A stretch of 64,000 nt of DNA, from positions 40,104 to 104,103 of the forward strand of contig NZ_LDOT01000015.1 in NCBI RefSeq assembly GCF_001029445.1, read 5' to 3'. Made by a program: the position numbers and the translations under genes. The notes below the pieces were generated by a model. That model searched no databases and was not told where the DNA came from. It saw nothing but the letters and a program-made list of their open reading frames with translations. This stretch comes from Photobacterium aquae (lineage in GTDB: Bacteria; Pseudomonadota; Gammaproteobacteria; Enterobacterales; Vibrionaceae). Every line of letters starts with the position of its first letter. Within the stretch, counting starts at the first letter, position 1. This document shows positions 44,679 to 52,387 of this stretch, one piece after another.

Positions 44679-45155
44679 ATGAAAAAATCCTCAAAGCACC
44701 ATTCTTCAGAATCAAATCATCGTTCCCTTGGCAATGAGCAATTCGGCATGTCTGAAACGCGGTTTTGGATCCAGCGATTAAGCAAGACTGCGGTACGGGC
44801 GTTTCATATTTTGGGGATTGCGGGTAGCGCTGGTGGCATTTTCTATGGTGTGGATAAAACACTATGGCTGCATTGGTGGATAATGGCGATGGTCACGGGG
44901 TGCCTTATGGTGATCTTTGAGATTCGTCAGTCGCGCTTGTGGCTGATTCAGCTCAAAGGCGTCTTGACCTTCGTAAAATTGGCGATGATTGCAAGTTTTG
45001 CCTTGGTACCGCAATGGAAGCCTGAACTGTTTATTTTCGTATTACTGATGTCGGTTGTTATCGCCCATGGCCCGGCTGGCTTGCGCCATTATTCGATCTG
45101 GCACCGACGTCGGATTGAAGATGGTAAGGGCAAGAAAAAGCCTATGAACGGGTAA
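44679..45155 (+). CDS. Integral membrane protein of unknown function
   Basis: 158 residues from the ATG at 44679, the first with reasonable context, though its Shine-Dalgarno is weak. Upstream TTG at 44613 is in frame but would place the start before the hairpin. A polar N-terminal ~45 residues is followed by four hydrophobic segments (ILGIAGSAGGIFYGV, WWIMAMVTGCLMVIF, GVLTFVKLAMIASFALV, LFIFVLLMSVVIAHGPAG) and a basic C-terminus. No family recognised. Confidence 0.65.
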   Translation: MKKSSKHHSSESNHRSLGNEQFGMSETRFWIQRLSKTAVRAFHILGIAGSAGGIFYGVDKTLWLHWWIMAMVTGCLMVIFEIRQSRLWLIQLKGVLTFVKLAMIASFALVPQWKPELFIFVLLMSVVIAHGPAGLRHYSIWHRRRIEDGKGKKKPMNG

Positions 45156-45232
45156 AATTCTTCTGTAATGGCACGATCAGTTTTCTGTGACTAGACTCAA
45201 TGTATTGATAACAAAAATAAGTTGGGGTGTCT

Positions 45233-45562
45233 GTGAAGAATCTGCTGAGTATTTTGTTATTGCCATTATTTGCCGTTGGTTGTAGTAAATCGGTTGATGA
45301 GCGGGCAGACGAGTATGTAGAGGCGAGTTTCACGCTGTGTGGGGCAAAAGTGCAATCCTACTCGCTGGGGGATGATGGAAAGATCCGAATTGTTTGTGAA
45401 AATGACAGCTACTTTTTGGTAAAAGATCAAGGAACCCTCGCTTATATGCAAGAGTTAAATGGCGCGTATTGCCAAGGCAAGGGATTCAATGCGTTTCACG
45501 AACGTAAGAGCTATTACACTTTTATTTGTAGTGGCGATAAAAGCTTTAATGTCCCGAAATAG
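45233..45562 (+). CDS. Small cysteine-containing lipoprotein
   Basis: 109 residues from the GTG at 45233 (GGGGT at proper distance; a GTG six bases earlier would sit on that site). Lipobox FAVGCSK. The mature part has four cysteines (TLCGAKV, IVCEND, AYCQGKG, FICSGD), suggesting two disulfides in the periplasm. Domain unknown. It is followed by a bidirectional terminator. Confidence 0.75.
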   Translation: MKNLLSILLLPLFAVGCSKSVDERADEYVEASFTLCGAKVQSYSLGDDGKIRIVCENDSYFLVKDQGTLAYMQELNGAYCQGKGFNAFHERKSYYTFICSGDKSFNVPK

Positions 45563-45602
45563 TCGCGGGTAGGCTGAGTAAATGAGCCAATAAACAAGTC
45601 AA

Positions 45603-45628
45603 AAAAAGAGGCTAAATGCCTCTTTTTT
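45603..45628. terminator. Bidirectional terminator between convergent genes
   Basis: AAAAAGAGGC / GCCTCTTTTT with loop TAAAT and A/T-runs on both sides, between the small lipoprotein gene and the WYL regulator. Confidence 0.92.
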
Positions 45629-45646
45629 AGTTTTACAAGGGAGCGT

Positions 45647-46573
45647 TTACTCTTCTCGATAGCCAGGGGCTAGGCAGGCACTGGTTACTTGGTAGAGCGC
45701 CTGAGGATTTGCTAGGGCAAGCTGGTAACCGACAGTGTGGTGGAGGCTGCCATCTTGGCTGCAATCGACCTCCCACTTGCGTAGCAGGTAGCCAGCAAGT
45801 GCCGCCCGTGCTTCAATAATCTTTTTGCCATTTTTCATTTCAAAATCAAGCTCTATGGCTTCTGGATTGTTCTGTTTTGGGTGTGGAATCAATTCCAGTT
45901 CAATAAACTTTTGCCATTGTCTATCTGACTCAATGCGTTCGTGGCTTTGTGGAGAATCCTCCAGTAAGAGGGCAGAGATAACGCGGTTGCACACAACATC
46001 CATAAACTGGTTGTTTTTTCGATCGAAAGAGCGCACATGCCAGCGGTTGCCAGAGTTAACCAAACTGTGTGGTGCAATCACACGTGTGCTTTTGCCGCTG
46101 GAGGTTGAGAAATACGCAATTTCAATGAGCTTGTTACGGTAAATCCCTTCGCATAGCGCTGCCATGATAGGCGTGCGAGGTACAGTCAGGGACTTAGGCG
46201 ATTCGCAGCTGATAGGAAAATCCTGATGACCAGAGAAGCCATCACCATAACCAAGGGCGATAGTTGCCAATGTTTTGCTGAGGTCGAGCTCGAACAGTGG
46301 CGTGAACTCTGGCTGCTTGTAATACTTTTTTGATCGCATATCAAGCTTGAGGTTATTGGGGATAATTTCTTTGTACAGTGCAAAGTCGCGGGTTGTGGCT
46401 GCATGACCTACTGCAAACCGATCAATGAGATCTTTCCGTGTGACTTCGCCAAGAAAGTAGAGCGCAAAATCAATGAACGCCAAGCGCTCGCGCTGGGCAG
46501 AGCCAATGCTGTTGAGTTTCAGTTCTTTTTCTTTGTCGTTAGCCGCATTCTGCTGGTCGGTTTGTAAAGTCAT
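45647..46573 (-). CDS. WYL-domain transcriptional regulator, CapW/BrxR-like
   Basis: 308 residues. An N-terminal winged helix (RERLAFIDFALYFLGEVTRKDLIDRFAVGHAATTRDFALYKEI, about 28-70) is followed by a WYL domain with NKLIEIAYFSTSSGKSTRVIAPHSLVNSGNRWHVRSFDRKNNQFMDVVCNRV (about 145-200) and a C-terminal extension. This N-wHTH/WYL/WCX order is that of CapW/BrxR regulators, which control CBASS and BREX defence operons, but the family also has other roles. No defence gene is intact next to it here; the neighbouring reading frame is decayed. A ligand, possibly a nucleic acid or nucleotide, is implied. Confidence 0.85.
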   Translation of the reverse strand: MTLQTDQQNAANDKEKELKLNSIGSAQRERLAFIDFALYFLGEVTRKDLIDRFAVGHAATTRDFALYKEIIPNNLKLDMRSKKYYKQPEFTPLFELDLSKTLATIALGYGDGFSGHQDFPISCESPKSLTVPRTPIMAALCEGIYRNKLIEIAYFSTSSGKSTRVIAPHSLVNSGNRWHVRSFDRKNNQFMDVVCNRVISALLLEDSPQSHERIESDRQWQKFIELELIPHPKQNNPEAIELDFEMKNGKKIIEARAALAGYLLRKWEVDCSQDGSLHHTVGYQLALANPQALYQVTSACLAPGYREE

Positions 46574-46656
46574 GTTTATTTATCCAGTAGTTTTATGTGC
46601 CTAATATATACCGAAAATAAGTAGTTGCAACCCCCAATTTGTTATCATCTCTATCA

Positions 46657-46929
46657 ATGAGACTCTTAACGAGTATACCTAAGTGACGCTACAAAGCAGA
46701 ATTTCACCTGATTGTGTGTATTTACTATGGCGAACCGAGTGAATCTCGGGTGTTTTGTGAGAGTTTTGATAAGTTGTTAGAAATGCAGTTAAAAGGCCTA
46801 AAAGATGGCGGTGCTCACCTTGATATATAGGATGATGGAAAATCTTTTGTAAGTGATCTGATTTATAGTGGAGATTGTGATGCCGTTTGTGGTGTGCTGG
46901 GCCTATCATTAGGTGGGGAAGAGCTTTGA
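46657..46929 (+). pseudogene. Decayed small gene with two in-frame stops
   Basis: A single frame runs from an ATG at 46657 through a TGA (46684) and a TAG (46828) to a TGA at 46927. Between the stops it reads like a coherent protein: FHLIVCIYYGEPSESRVFC, SFDKLLEMQLKGLKDGGAHLDI, then DDGKSFVSDLIYSGDCDAVCG. Frame-consistent codons across the stops argue for a formerly intact ~90-residue gene. The family is unknown. It is divergent from the WYL regulator gene. Confidence 0.55.
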
Positions 46930-46962
46930 GTGAGTTATTGCCTTTAAACTGACAACAAGGGA

Positions 46963-47670
46963 GTGTTTGTTATCAGCCAGCTTTGTATTGTTGATTTGGT
47001 GCAGTCTAAACAGTGGTTATCGGCAACGATAAGGGATTCGCTGCGGCAGATTGTATGTGCGAGTTTTTTACAGATAGACGCCGATGAGTATTTAGCCAAA
47101 TACTTTGACGATCCTGCACCGTACCAAAAACGGTTACGGCTATACCTGCATCATGAAAAAGTAGTTGGGTATTGCCTGCTGTCTTTTACGGATATAGACA
47201 ATTGCACCGTTATCAAAGCGTCAGCAGCTTTTTTGCCTAATTATCGTCAAGGAAGCAATACGTTTGCTTTTTCCTTGAAGGAAAGCGTGAAATGTTGGCT
47301 TAAGCGCCCGTGGCGCAAACACTATTATGCTGACACTATGCTAAGTCCTGCTATGTATCGTGCGATCGCCAAGAATACGGCAATCATCTGGCCGCATTTT
47401 GCCCTCCAGGCGCCCGTCGATCTTTTTGCTCAGTTTAATCCTGATGGCATTGAGTGCGAAAAAAACCATCTTCGTTGTTTAGCCGCAGTCGACAGAAAGA
47501 GTAATTACAGTGCGCAAGAGTTAGCGATGTTGCGCAGCAGTGATAAGCCCGAAATTCGTTATTATTGTGAACTCAATCCCCACTTTGATCGTGGTACAGC
47601 ACTCTTTGTTATTATTCCCGTACATTTTTATCAGCTAGTACGCACGTTTTTGAAAAAAATAAAGTGGTGA
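46963..47670 (+). CDS. GNAT-like or unknown protein
   Basis: 235 residues from a GTG at 46963, directly after AAGGGA, so spacing is tight and the start is uncertain. The region LHHEKVVGYCLLSFTDIDNCTVIKASAAFLPNYRQGSNTFAFSLKES looks like a GNAT core (strand, conserved GY, then an acetyl-CoA-loop-like RQGS), but the standard RxxGxG/A motif is not perfect. The C-terminal third (LNPHFDRGTALFVIIPVHFYQLVR) is unassigned. The gene shares a stretch with two further small genes on the same strand. Confidence 0.6.
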   Translation: MFVISQLCIVDLVQSKQWLSATIRDSLRQIVCASFLQIDADEYLAKYFDDPAPYQKRLRLYLHHEKVVGYCLLSFTDIDNCTVIKASAAFLPNYRQGSNTFAFSLKESVKCWLKRPWRKHYYADTMLSPAMYRAIAKNTAIIWPHFALQAPVDLFAQFNPDGIECEKNHLRCLAAVDRKSNYSAQELAMLRSSDKPEIRYYCELNPHFDRGTALFVIIPVHFYQLVRTFLKKIKW

Positions 47671-47694
47671 TGGGAATAGTTGGAAGGGGAAGAA

Positions 47695-48018
47695 ATGATA
47701 AGGCAAGGATCTTTCTCCGAATTGGATGAAGACATTTTTTCGAGAAGTTATCTTGTTACTCTGGGGGGACTATTTGCCGTTATCTCGGTATTTGTAGTTA
47801 GCCTTTTAGATTCGTCACAACATATAGAATATGTGATTATGTCGGCCATCATATCACTTGGTCTGATCTGTATTTGTGTTGGCGTATTTTGTTCTTCGCA
47901 AAAAGTTAAGGCATTTGCTGAAAGCGCTTCAAAGCACGAAGTGTGTGTGGTGATACTTTTTCTTTCAATGCCTTTATATTGGATCTGGACAAAATTAAGA
48001 CGTATGACATCGAGGTAG
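47695..48018 (+). CDS. Small two-helix membrane protein
   Basis: 107 residues from the ATG at 47695 (GGAAGGGGAAG upstream). Hydrophobic segments SYLVTLGGLFAVISVFVVSLL, EYVIMSAIISLGLICICVGVF and VCVVILFLSMPLYWIW give three helices with a short charged tail. No family seen. The next gene (GNAT) starts 3 bp after its stop, indicating co-transcription. Confidence 0.62.
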   Translation: MIRQGSFSELDEDIFSRSYLVTLGGLFAVISVFVVSLLDSSQHIEYVIMSAIISLGLICICVGVFCSSQKVKAFAESASKHEVCVVILFLSMPLYWIWTKLRRMTSR

Positions 48019-48020
48019 GC

Positions 48021-48467
48021 GTGCAGTATCAAGAAATCAAGACAAGTGACGTACCGTTGCCGCTATTGTTGGAGGCAGACCCGTCAGAGGCGAGCATTAA
48101 TACCTATCTTAAAGACTCATGGTGTTTTGCTGCGATATATGGTGGGCGGGTTGTTGGCGTTTGTGTGGCAACCTTGAAAGACGAGGGTATTGCTGAAATT
48201 GTGAATGTTTCCGTTTATCCCGATTTTCAACAAAAGGGGATTGGATCGGATATGCTGCGTTTTGCCCTGGCTCAGCTAGCGACAAAAAATGTAAAACGTG
48301 TCGAGCTGGGGACGGGAACCTTTGGGTATCAACTTACGTATTATCAACGTTTAGGGTTTCGGGTTGATGCCGTAGTCAAAGACTATTTTATTGAGCATTA
48401 TCCTAAGCCTATTTTTGAACATGGTATTCAACATCAGGATATGTTGCGTCTCTACCGGGATCTATAA
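48021..48467 (+). CDS. GNAT-family N-acetyltransferase
   Basis: 148 residues from the GTG at 48021, chosen because GAGGTAGG lies just upstream and the gene then starts right after the previous stop; a longer frame would overlap that gene. GNAT motifs: FAAIYGGRVVGVCVATLKDEGIAEIVNVSVYPDFQQKGIGSDMLRFAL, with the acetyl-CoA signature QQKGIG (about 85-90), and the ETNxYQRLGF-type TYYQRLGFRVDAV. The acceptor is unknown. Confidence 0.87.
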   Translation: MQYQEIKTSDVPLPLLLEADPSEASINTYLKDSWCFAAIYGGRVVGVCVATLKDEGIAEIVNVSVYPDFQQKGIGSDMLRFALAQLATKNVKRVELGTGTFGYQLTYYQRLGFRVDAVVKDYFIEHYPKPIFEHGIQHQDMLRLYRDL

Positions 48468-48476
48468 GTTGGCTAC

Positions 48477-48760
48477 TTAGCCGATAGTAACCGTGCTGCT
48501 ACAGACTATTATTCCCCCACAATCAATAGAGTGAGTGGAGTGTGCGGCTTCTTTGCCTTCAAATAATACCAAAGGAGAGCCTTCTTTAATTTTCCTGGGA
48601 TGGGGCGGGTTATCTGGTTTTGCGTGAGGGAATAGTGGATCACTTTTGCGTGCCGCAGGTAAACCGTCAACAAAGACCGTAGCGGCTCCAGTCATAATTT
48701 TTGTTGGATGAAATCCATCATGCTGGGGCCGAGATCGCCTACTTTTGCCGCATTGCCCAT
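48477..48760 (-). pseudogene. PAAR-repeat protein gene split by a one-base frameshift
   Basis: The ATG at 48760 (GAGGG upstream) opens MGNAAKVGDLGP, a typical PAAR beginning, but the frame stops 22 codons in. A second frame, starting inside, continues with HDGFHPTKIMTGAATVFVDGLPAARKSDPLFPHAK and ends GGIIVCSSTVTIG, the rest of the PAAR motif. Adding one C in the GGCCCC run (48725-48728) joins the two perfectly. PAAR proteins cap type VI secretion spikes. The lesion may be a true mutation, a phase-variable tract or a sequencing error. No other type VI gene is in the window. Confidence 0.8.
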
Positions 48761-48949
48761 TATTATTCCCTCATTACCCATACGCCTTCAAGACAGGATG
48801 GATTGGTGCTTTCACAAATTAGCCTACATGCTAGTGGTAGATAAAATGCTAGCAAGTACTTCAAGGTCTGTATTTCTTTTGGCTTCCAATTTCGACGGGT
48901 ATTTCTGGTTTATTTGCATCCTACCCGCGATGTTGGTCACGATGATTTC

Positions 48950-49132
48950 TTAACGGTGAGCATAAACAGCCTCAAGCTGTTTCTGGGCGGTTTCCAAAGA
49001 ACAGAGTAGTTGTTCTACTTCATTGAATTGGCCGGCAATGACGGCCGCACGTACTTTACCTTGGTAGCGTTTGACACGATCAACACAGGCTTTGCGAGAA
49101 AAGAGTTTTTTAAGAGTCTTTGTCTGGGTCAT
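48950..49132 (-). CDS. Small conserved-looking protein of unknown function
   Basis: 60 residues, MTQTKTLKKLFSRKACVDRVKRYQGKV..., highly basic N-terminal half and a helical C-terminal half (AGQFNEVEQLLCSLETAQKQLEAVYA). GAGAGAG lies upstream of the ATG. Coding nature rests on the start context and sensible composition only. Confidence 0.45.
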   Translation of the reverse strand: MTQTKTLKKLFSRKACVDRVKRYQGKVRAAVIAGQFNEVEQLLCSLETAQKQLEAVYAHR

Positions 49133-49385
49133 AACGGCTCTCTCAGTGCTTCAAATAATGGTTTGTTGTGTGATTGTCCTATTTGTACCACGTAAAATCC
49201 GGAGAAATTTCAGGGTAATGTCAAATTCAGAAGGGATATAGTGTTGAAATTGCGCGGTTTGTGAGGTTTATTTTGCTGTTAAAGAGCCATTGTTACCTTG
49301 GTTTTATGAGCTAATTCAGATTTTTATTGAGTTGAATGGCTGGGCGAGTAGAATCGAATCAATGTCGATTAAGTAGTAGTGACTC

Positions 49386-50186
49386 ATGAAAGCAGCAATA
49401 AATACCCTTTATGAACAGAAGCTCGCAGAGCTAAAAGCACAAATAGAGGCAGATAAGCTGCCTGTCGCCCTGACTATTGTCACTGTTGGTGATGATCCTG
49501 CCAGTAAAGTATATGTTCGCAATAAGCTCCGTTTGTTTGAAGAGCTAGGCCTTCCTTGCCATCATATCGTGATGCCTGAGGTTGGGACAATGCAGTCTGA
49601 TCTCGATGTCCTTGCCGCTAATGCCACTCATCCAATTCTATTCCAACTACCGTTACCAAATGGTTTGGTTGCGCCTGATTTGCCAGCCAAGGTTGACGTT
49701 GATGGTTTCGGCAGTGAAGCGCTTGGTTTGTTGGTCCTTGGCCACGCACCAGTGCTGCCGTGCACAGTTCAGGCGGCCATCGATATTATCGAATCGCATT
49801 GTGGCGAGAATGCTTTTTCAGGATTGAAAGTGGCAGTGGTTGGTCGTAGTAATATTGTCGGCAAACCTTTGGTGATTGAGCTGATTAACCGCCAGAGTAC
49901 CGTGTCGAGTTTTAATAGTCGCTCGGATATGGCAGCCGTTGACTGGAGCAGTTTTGACGTTGTTGTTGTTGCAACGGGCTACCACGGAACGCTTAATAGC
50001 GATCAATTTGTTGAAGGCCAACTGATTATCGATGTGGGTATCAACCGTATCGAAGGTAAGCTGGTGGGGGATATTCACCACCATAATGAACAGACTACTG
50101 CCGCTATTACCCCAGTGCCGGGTGGCGTTGGTCGTTTGACATGCCTGAACGTACTGGGTAATGCCGTGAAACTTGCAGCGTTATAA
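49386..50186 (+). CDS. folD: FolD-type methylenetetrahydrofolate dehydrogenase/cyclohydrolase
   Basis: 266 residues, shorter than the usual ~285. The catalytic set is retained: YVRNK with Lys 47, QLPLP with Gln 87, and DVDGF (Asp 104/106). The NADP-binding part reads VVGRSNIVGKPLVIELI (about 152-167), and the family end PVPGGVGRLTCLNVLGNAV is close to the normal PGGVGPMTxxxL. Divergence at the cyclohydrolase-site lead (LPCTVQAAI for TPCTPxG) suggests a second, specialised FolD paralogue. It interconverts methylene-, methenyl- and formyl-tetrahydrofolate. Confidence 0.85.
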   Translation: MKAAINTLYEQKLAELKAQIEADKLPVALTIVTVGDDPASKVYVRNKLRLFEELGLPCHHIVMPEVGTMQSDLDVLAANATHPILFQLPLPNGLVAPDLPAKVDVDGFGSEALGLLVLGHAPVLPCTVQAAIDIIESHCGENAFSGLKVAVVGRSNIVGKPLVIELINRQSTVSSFNSRSDMAAVDWSSFDVVVVATGYHGTLNSDQFVEGQLIIDVGINRIEGKLVGDIHHHNEQTTAAITPVPGGVGRLTCLNVLGNAVKLAAL

Positions 50187-50264
50187 TGTAGCCAGTGAGG
50201 GTAATCAAGAGTATTGAATCGCCATCTCTAAGCGACGAGATACTTTTGTATGACTGTTTGCATG

Positions 50265-50300
50265 AGCCAGAGTAGGGGAAACCTTGCTCTGGCTTTATTG
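50265..50300 (+). terminator. Terminator after the folD-type gene
   Basis: AGCCAGAG / CTCTGGCT with a 14-nt loop, followed by TTATTGTTTTT, about 80 bp past the stop. Confidence 0.75.
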
Positions 50301-50336
50301 TTTTTGTTAATTACGGCTGTTGCAGAACTCTTTATC

Positions 50337-50361
50337 AAGCGCCCACGATGGGTGCTTTTTT
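50337..50361. terminator. Second hairpin abutting the MarR gene end
   Basis: AAGCGCCCA / TGGGTGCTT (one G-T wobble) with a CGA loop and T6 on the plus strand. It lies directly at the MarR stop (50360), so it serves as back-up termination for plus-strand transcripts. Confidence 0.65.
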
Positions 50362-50788
50362 ATGAATTGTATAAATTCTCAGCCATTTTATTGGCAATAC
50401 GTTCAAACTCGGTAAGTTCTTCAGGGGTTATGCCTTGGGTCATTTGCTCGATGAGCTGCGTATCAATATTTGCCATCTGCTTGATGATTTCATTGCCGGC
50501 TGGTGTGAGTAGCAAGCGTTGGCTGCGTTTGTCTTCTGGGTTAGGGGCTTTGGTGATCAGTGATTGATCAAGCAGAGTGTTGAGCAGGCGTGTTACCTGA
50601 GCTTTGTCGCGATTCAGAAACGAAGCGATATCGACCGCGGAGCAGTTGGATTTTCGATGGATAATTTTCATTACCCTCACATGCATTGGAGTGATATTAA
50701 GCTCAAGATTTTCAACATGATCGTGAAGTTTTCGTTTTATAAGGTGAACCAGATGATGCATCGATTCCATTGATTTTGTTTCTTTCAT
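50360..50788 (-). CDS. MarR-family transcriptional regulator
   Basis: 142 residues with the winged helix of MarR: ITPMHVRVMKIIHRKSNCSAVDIASFLNRDKAQVTRLLNTLLDQSLITKAPNPEDKRSQRLLLTPAG (about 32-98), with DKAQVTRLL as the recognition helix and the D-R pair (EDKRSQ) of the wing. The flanking helices form the dimer interface. Two repeated inverted repeats lie between it and the divergent DUF3861 gene, indicating autoregulation and control of that gene. Confidence 0.92.
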   Translation of the reverse strand: MKETKSMESMHHLVHLIKRKLHDHVENLELNITPMHVRVMKIIHRKSNCSAVDIASFLNRDKAQVTRLLNTLLDQSLITKAPNPEDKRSQRLLLTPAGNEIIKQMANIDTQLIEQMTQGITPEELTEFERIANKMAENLYNS

Positions 50789-50808
50789 GATATTTACCTG
50801 CTGATAAA

Positions 50809-50854
50809 TTGGTTGACATTATCAACCAAGTCAATATAGTTGACATTATCAACC
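50809..50854. promoter_or_regulatory. Two repeated operator-like palindromes for the MarR regulator
   Basis: Site 1 is TTGGTTGA-CATTA-TCAACCAA (50809-50829) and site 2 AGTTGA-CATTA-TCAACC (50838-50854, perfect in the inner arms). Both share the core GTTGACATTATCAACC, are 27-29 bp apart and each contains TTGACA, a -35-like hexamer. They lie 21 bp beyond the MarR start. Confidence 0.85.
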
Positions 50855-50958
50855 TTATTCATGGGTATTTCAAGTGATGGATAAGGTTATGAAGAAGCTG
50901 GCCTAGGTAGATACTTTTGGTCGAGAAGCTTCTAATCAATAGGAATCAGAGGTCGAAG

Positions 50959-51264
50959 ATGAAAACGAGCACTAAAAAATCACGCGGGTATCGCATTACC
51001 ATTGAAAATATGGATACAGAGAATCCAAAAAGTATGCAGCTTGATGTAGAAGATCGAGAGGATATTTTTGCAATTGTTGAAAAGCTCAAGCAGGGTAGTG
51101 GGCTGGATGAAAAATCAGCAACCCAAATGGGGATCGGCTTGCGTCTGCTTGGGCCACTCATGATGCAGAACCGTAAGCATCCATTGTTTACCGACTTTAT
51201 GCCTCACTTCAAAACATTCATGCTTAATCTGAAGAAAAAAGTCAAAGGAGGCGTTGAGCAGTAG
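50959..51264 (+). CDS. DUF3861 domain protein
   Basis: 101 residues from the ATG at 50959 (AGAGGTCGAAG upstream). The family signature is complete: YRITIENMDTENPKSMQLDVEDREDIFAIVEKLKQGSGLDEKSATQMGIGLRLLGPLMMQNRKHPLFTDFMPHFKTFMLNLKKKV. The function of DUF3861 is unknown. It is divergent from a MarR-type gene, with two operator-like repeats between, so it is probably induced by the MarR ligand. Confidence 0.88.
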   Translation: MKTSTKKSRGYRITIENMDTENPKSMQLDVEDREDIFAIVEKLKQGSGLDEKSATQMGIGLRLLGPLMMQNRKHPLFTDFMPHFKTFMLNLKKKVKGGVEQ

Positions 51265-51385
51265 GTTTGAAGTTTGTAAGCATGAAAGAGGTAATATAAA
51301 TCCTTTTTTAGAATAAAACTGTTGATTATTCATTGAAATAGGCGCTTAATCTCGCAGGTTGTAACAAAATGTAAATGGTGAAAAC

Positions 51386-52315
51386 ATGGAAAATTCGTCT
51401 TCAAAGGGTACGGCATTGTCAACAATGGCGATTTCGGTAGTTGCGTTCTCCGTTGTCGCGTTGCCGAATACCGCGATGGCATGGAACTACCAAGGCCATG
51501 TGGCAGTAGGGGAGATCGCCTATCAAAACCTTAATGATACCGCTCGCCATCAAGTAGACATACTTGCTGAGAAAGCGTATGAATCATTGCCTGCTGATGT
51601 ACAGAAGAAGATGGACAGCTTCGAAGGTGCGAGCCGTTTTGCTGCCTTGGCGATGGTGCCTGATATGATTCGCAAGCAGCCCGCTTCCGAGGTATGGGAA
51701 GAGATGGGAGAAACGATTCCTGCCCCGCTTAACCAGTGGGACGAGAAGCAAACGGGTCAGTGGCATTATATTAATCTGACGTATCCCGCGACAAGCCAGT
51801 GTAACTTTGTTAAAGAGCCTAATATTCGCCAGGTTGGTACCTACCTTTATAGTGAATTTCAGCAACAACCTCAGGCGGCTAGCTTGATGTTTTTAAGCCA
51901 TATTGCCGGTGACTCCCATCAGCCAATGCACTCTGTGGCCTATAGTCTTAGTAAGTGGCGTTGTAAGAGTGATTTTGGCGGTAACTTGTATACGCTGGAT
52001 GTGCCGGAGAAAGATCTTCACCATTTATGGGATAGTGGAATGGGGCTGTTGGAAAAGCCACATAATATTCATGAATTTGCCGCTTCTCTTCAAGAAGCGT
52101 ATCCGCGTGCTGACATGATGCTGGGTGATACGGGTGATGTGTCGCTATGGGTGGAAGAAAGCTATGATCTTGCCGATTTTGCCTACCAGCCTAAGATCGA
52201 TAGCAAACCGTCCCAAGCCTATATTGAGCAGGGGCAGGAGAAGATTAAGCAACGTCTTGCTAAGGCCGGCTATCGTCTTGCCGATGAGCTCAATACGGTG
52301 TTCCCACAACAGTAA
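51386..52315 (+). CDS. Secreted S1/P1-family nuclease
   Basis: 309 residues with a long signal peptide ending at NTAMA|WNYQGH; the mature N-terminal Trp is itself a zinc ligand in this family. Zinc-site residues appear in order: WNYQGH, QWHYIN, LSHIAGDSHQPMH and DFGGN.......LHHLWD. The family cleaves single-stranded RNA and DNA to 5'-nucleotides using three zinc ions. It is secreted or periplasmic and may feed nucleotide scavenging with the 5'-nucleotidase at 54.6-56.6 kb. Followed by a terminator. Confidence 0.93.
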   Translation: MENSSSKGTALSTMAISVVAFSVVALPNTAMAWNYQGHVAVGEIAYQNLNDTARHQVDILAEKAYESLPADVQKKMDSFEGASRFAALAMVPDMIRKQPASEVWEEMGETIPAPLNQWDEKQTGQWHYINLTYPATSQCNFVKEPNIRQVGTYLYSEFQQQPQAASLMFLSHIAGDSHQPMHSVAYSLSKWRCKSDFGGNLYTLDVPEKDLHHLWDSGMGLLEKPHNIHEFAASLQEAYPRADMMLGDTGDVSLWVEESYDLADFAYQPKIDSKPSQAYIEQGQEKIKQRLAKAGYRLADELNTVFPQQ

Positions 52316-52340
52316 TTCAGGCTGTTTTTGATTAGCGAAT

Positions 52341-52371
52341 AAAAAAGCACAACATATCGTTGTGCTTTTTT
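52341..52371. terminator. Bidirectional terminator between the nuclease and pepE
   Basis: AAAAAAGCACAAC / GTTGTGCTTTTTT with a 5-nt loop, with A/T-runs on both sides and 16 bp from the pepE stop. Confidence 0.95.
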
Positions 52372-52387
52372 GTTGGTGGCGAAATTG

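Noticed and set aside
46657..46929. Selenocysteine gene at the in-frame TGA
   Set aside because: A second TAG stop is in the same frame and no SECIS-like hairpin or selenoprotein family is seen.
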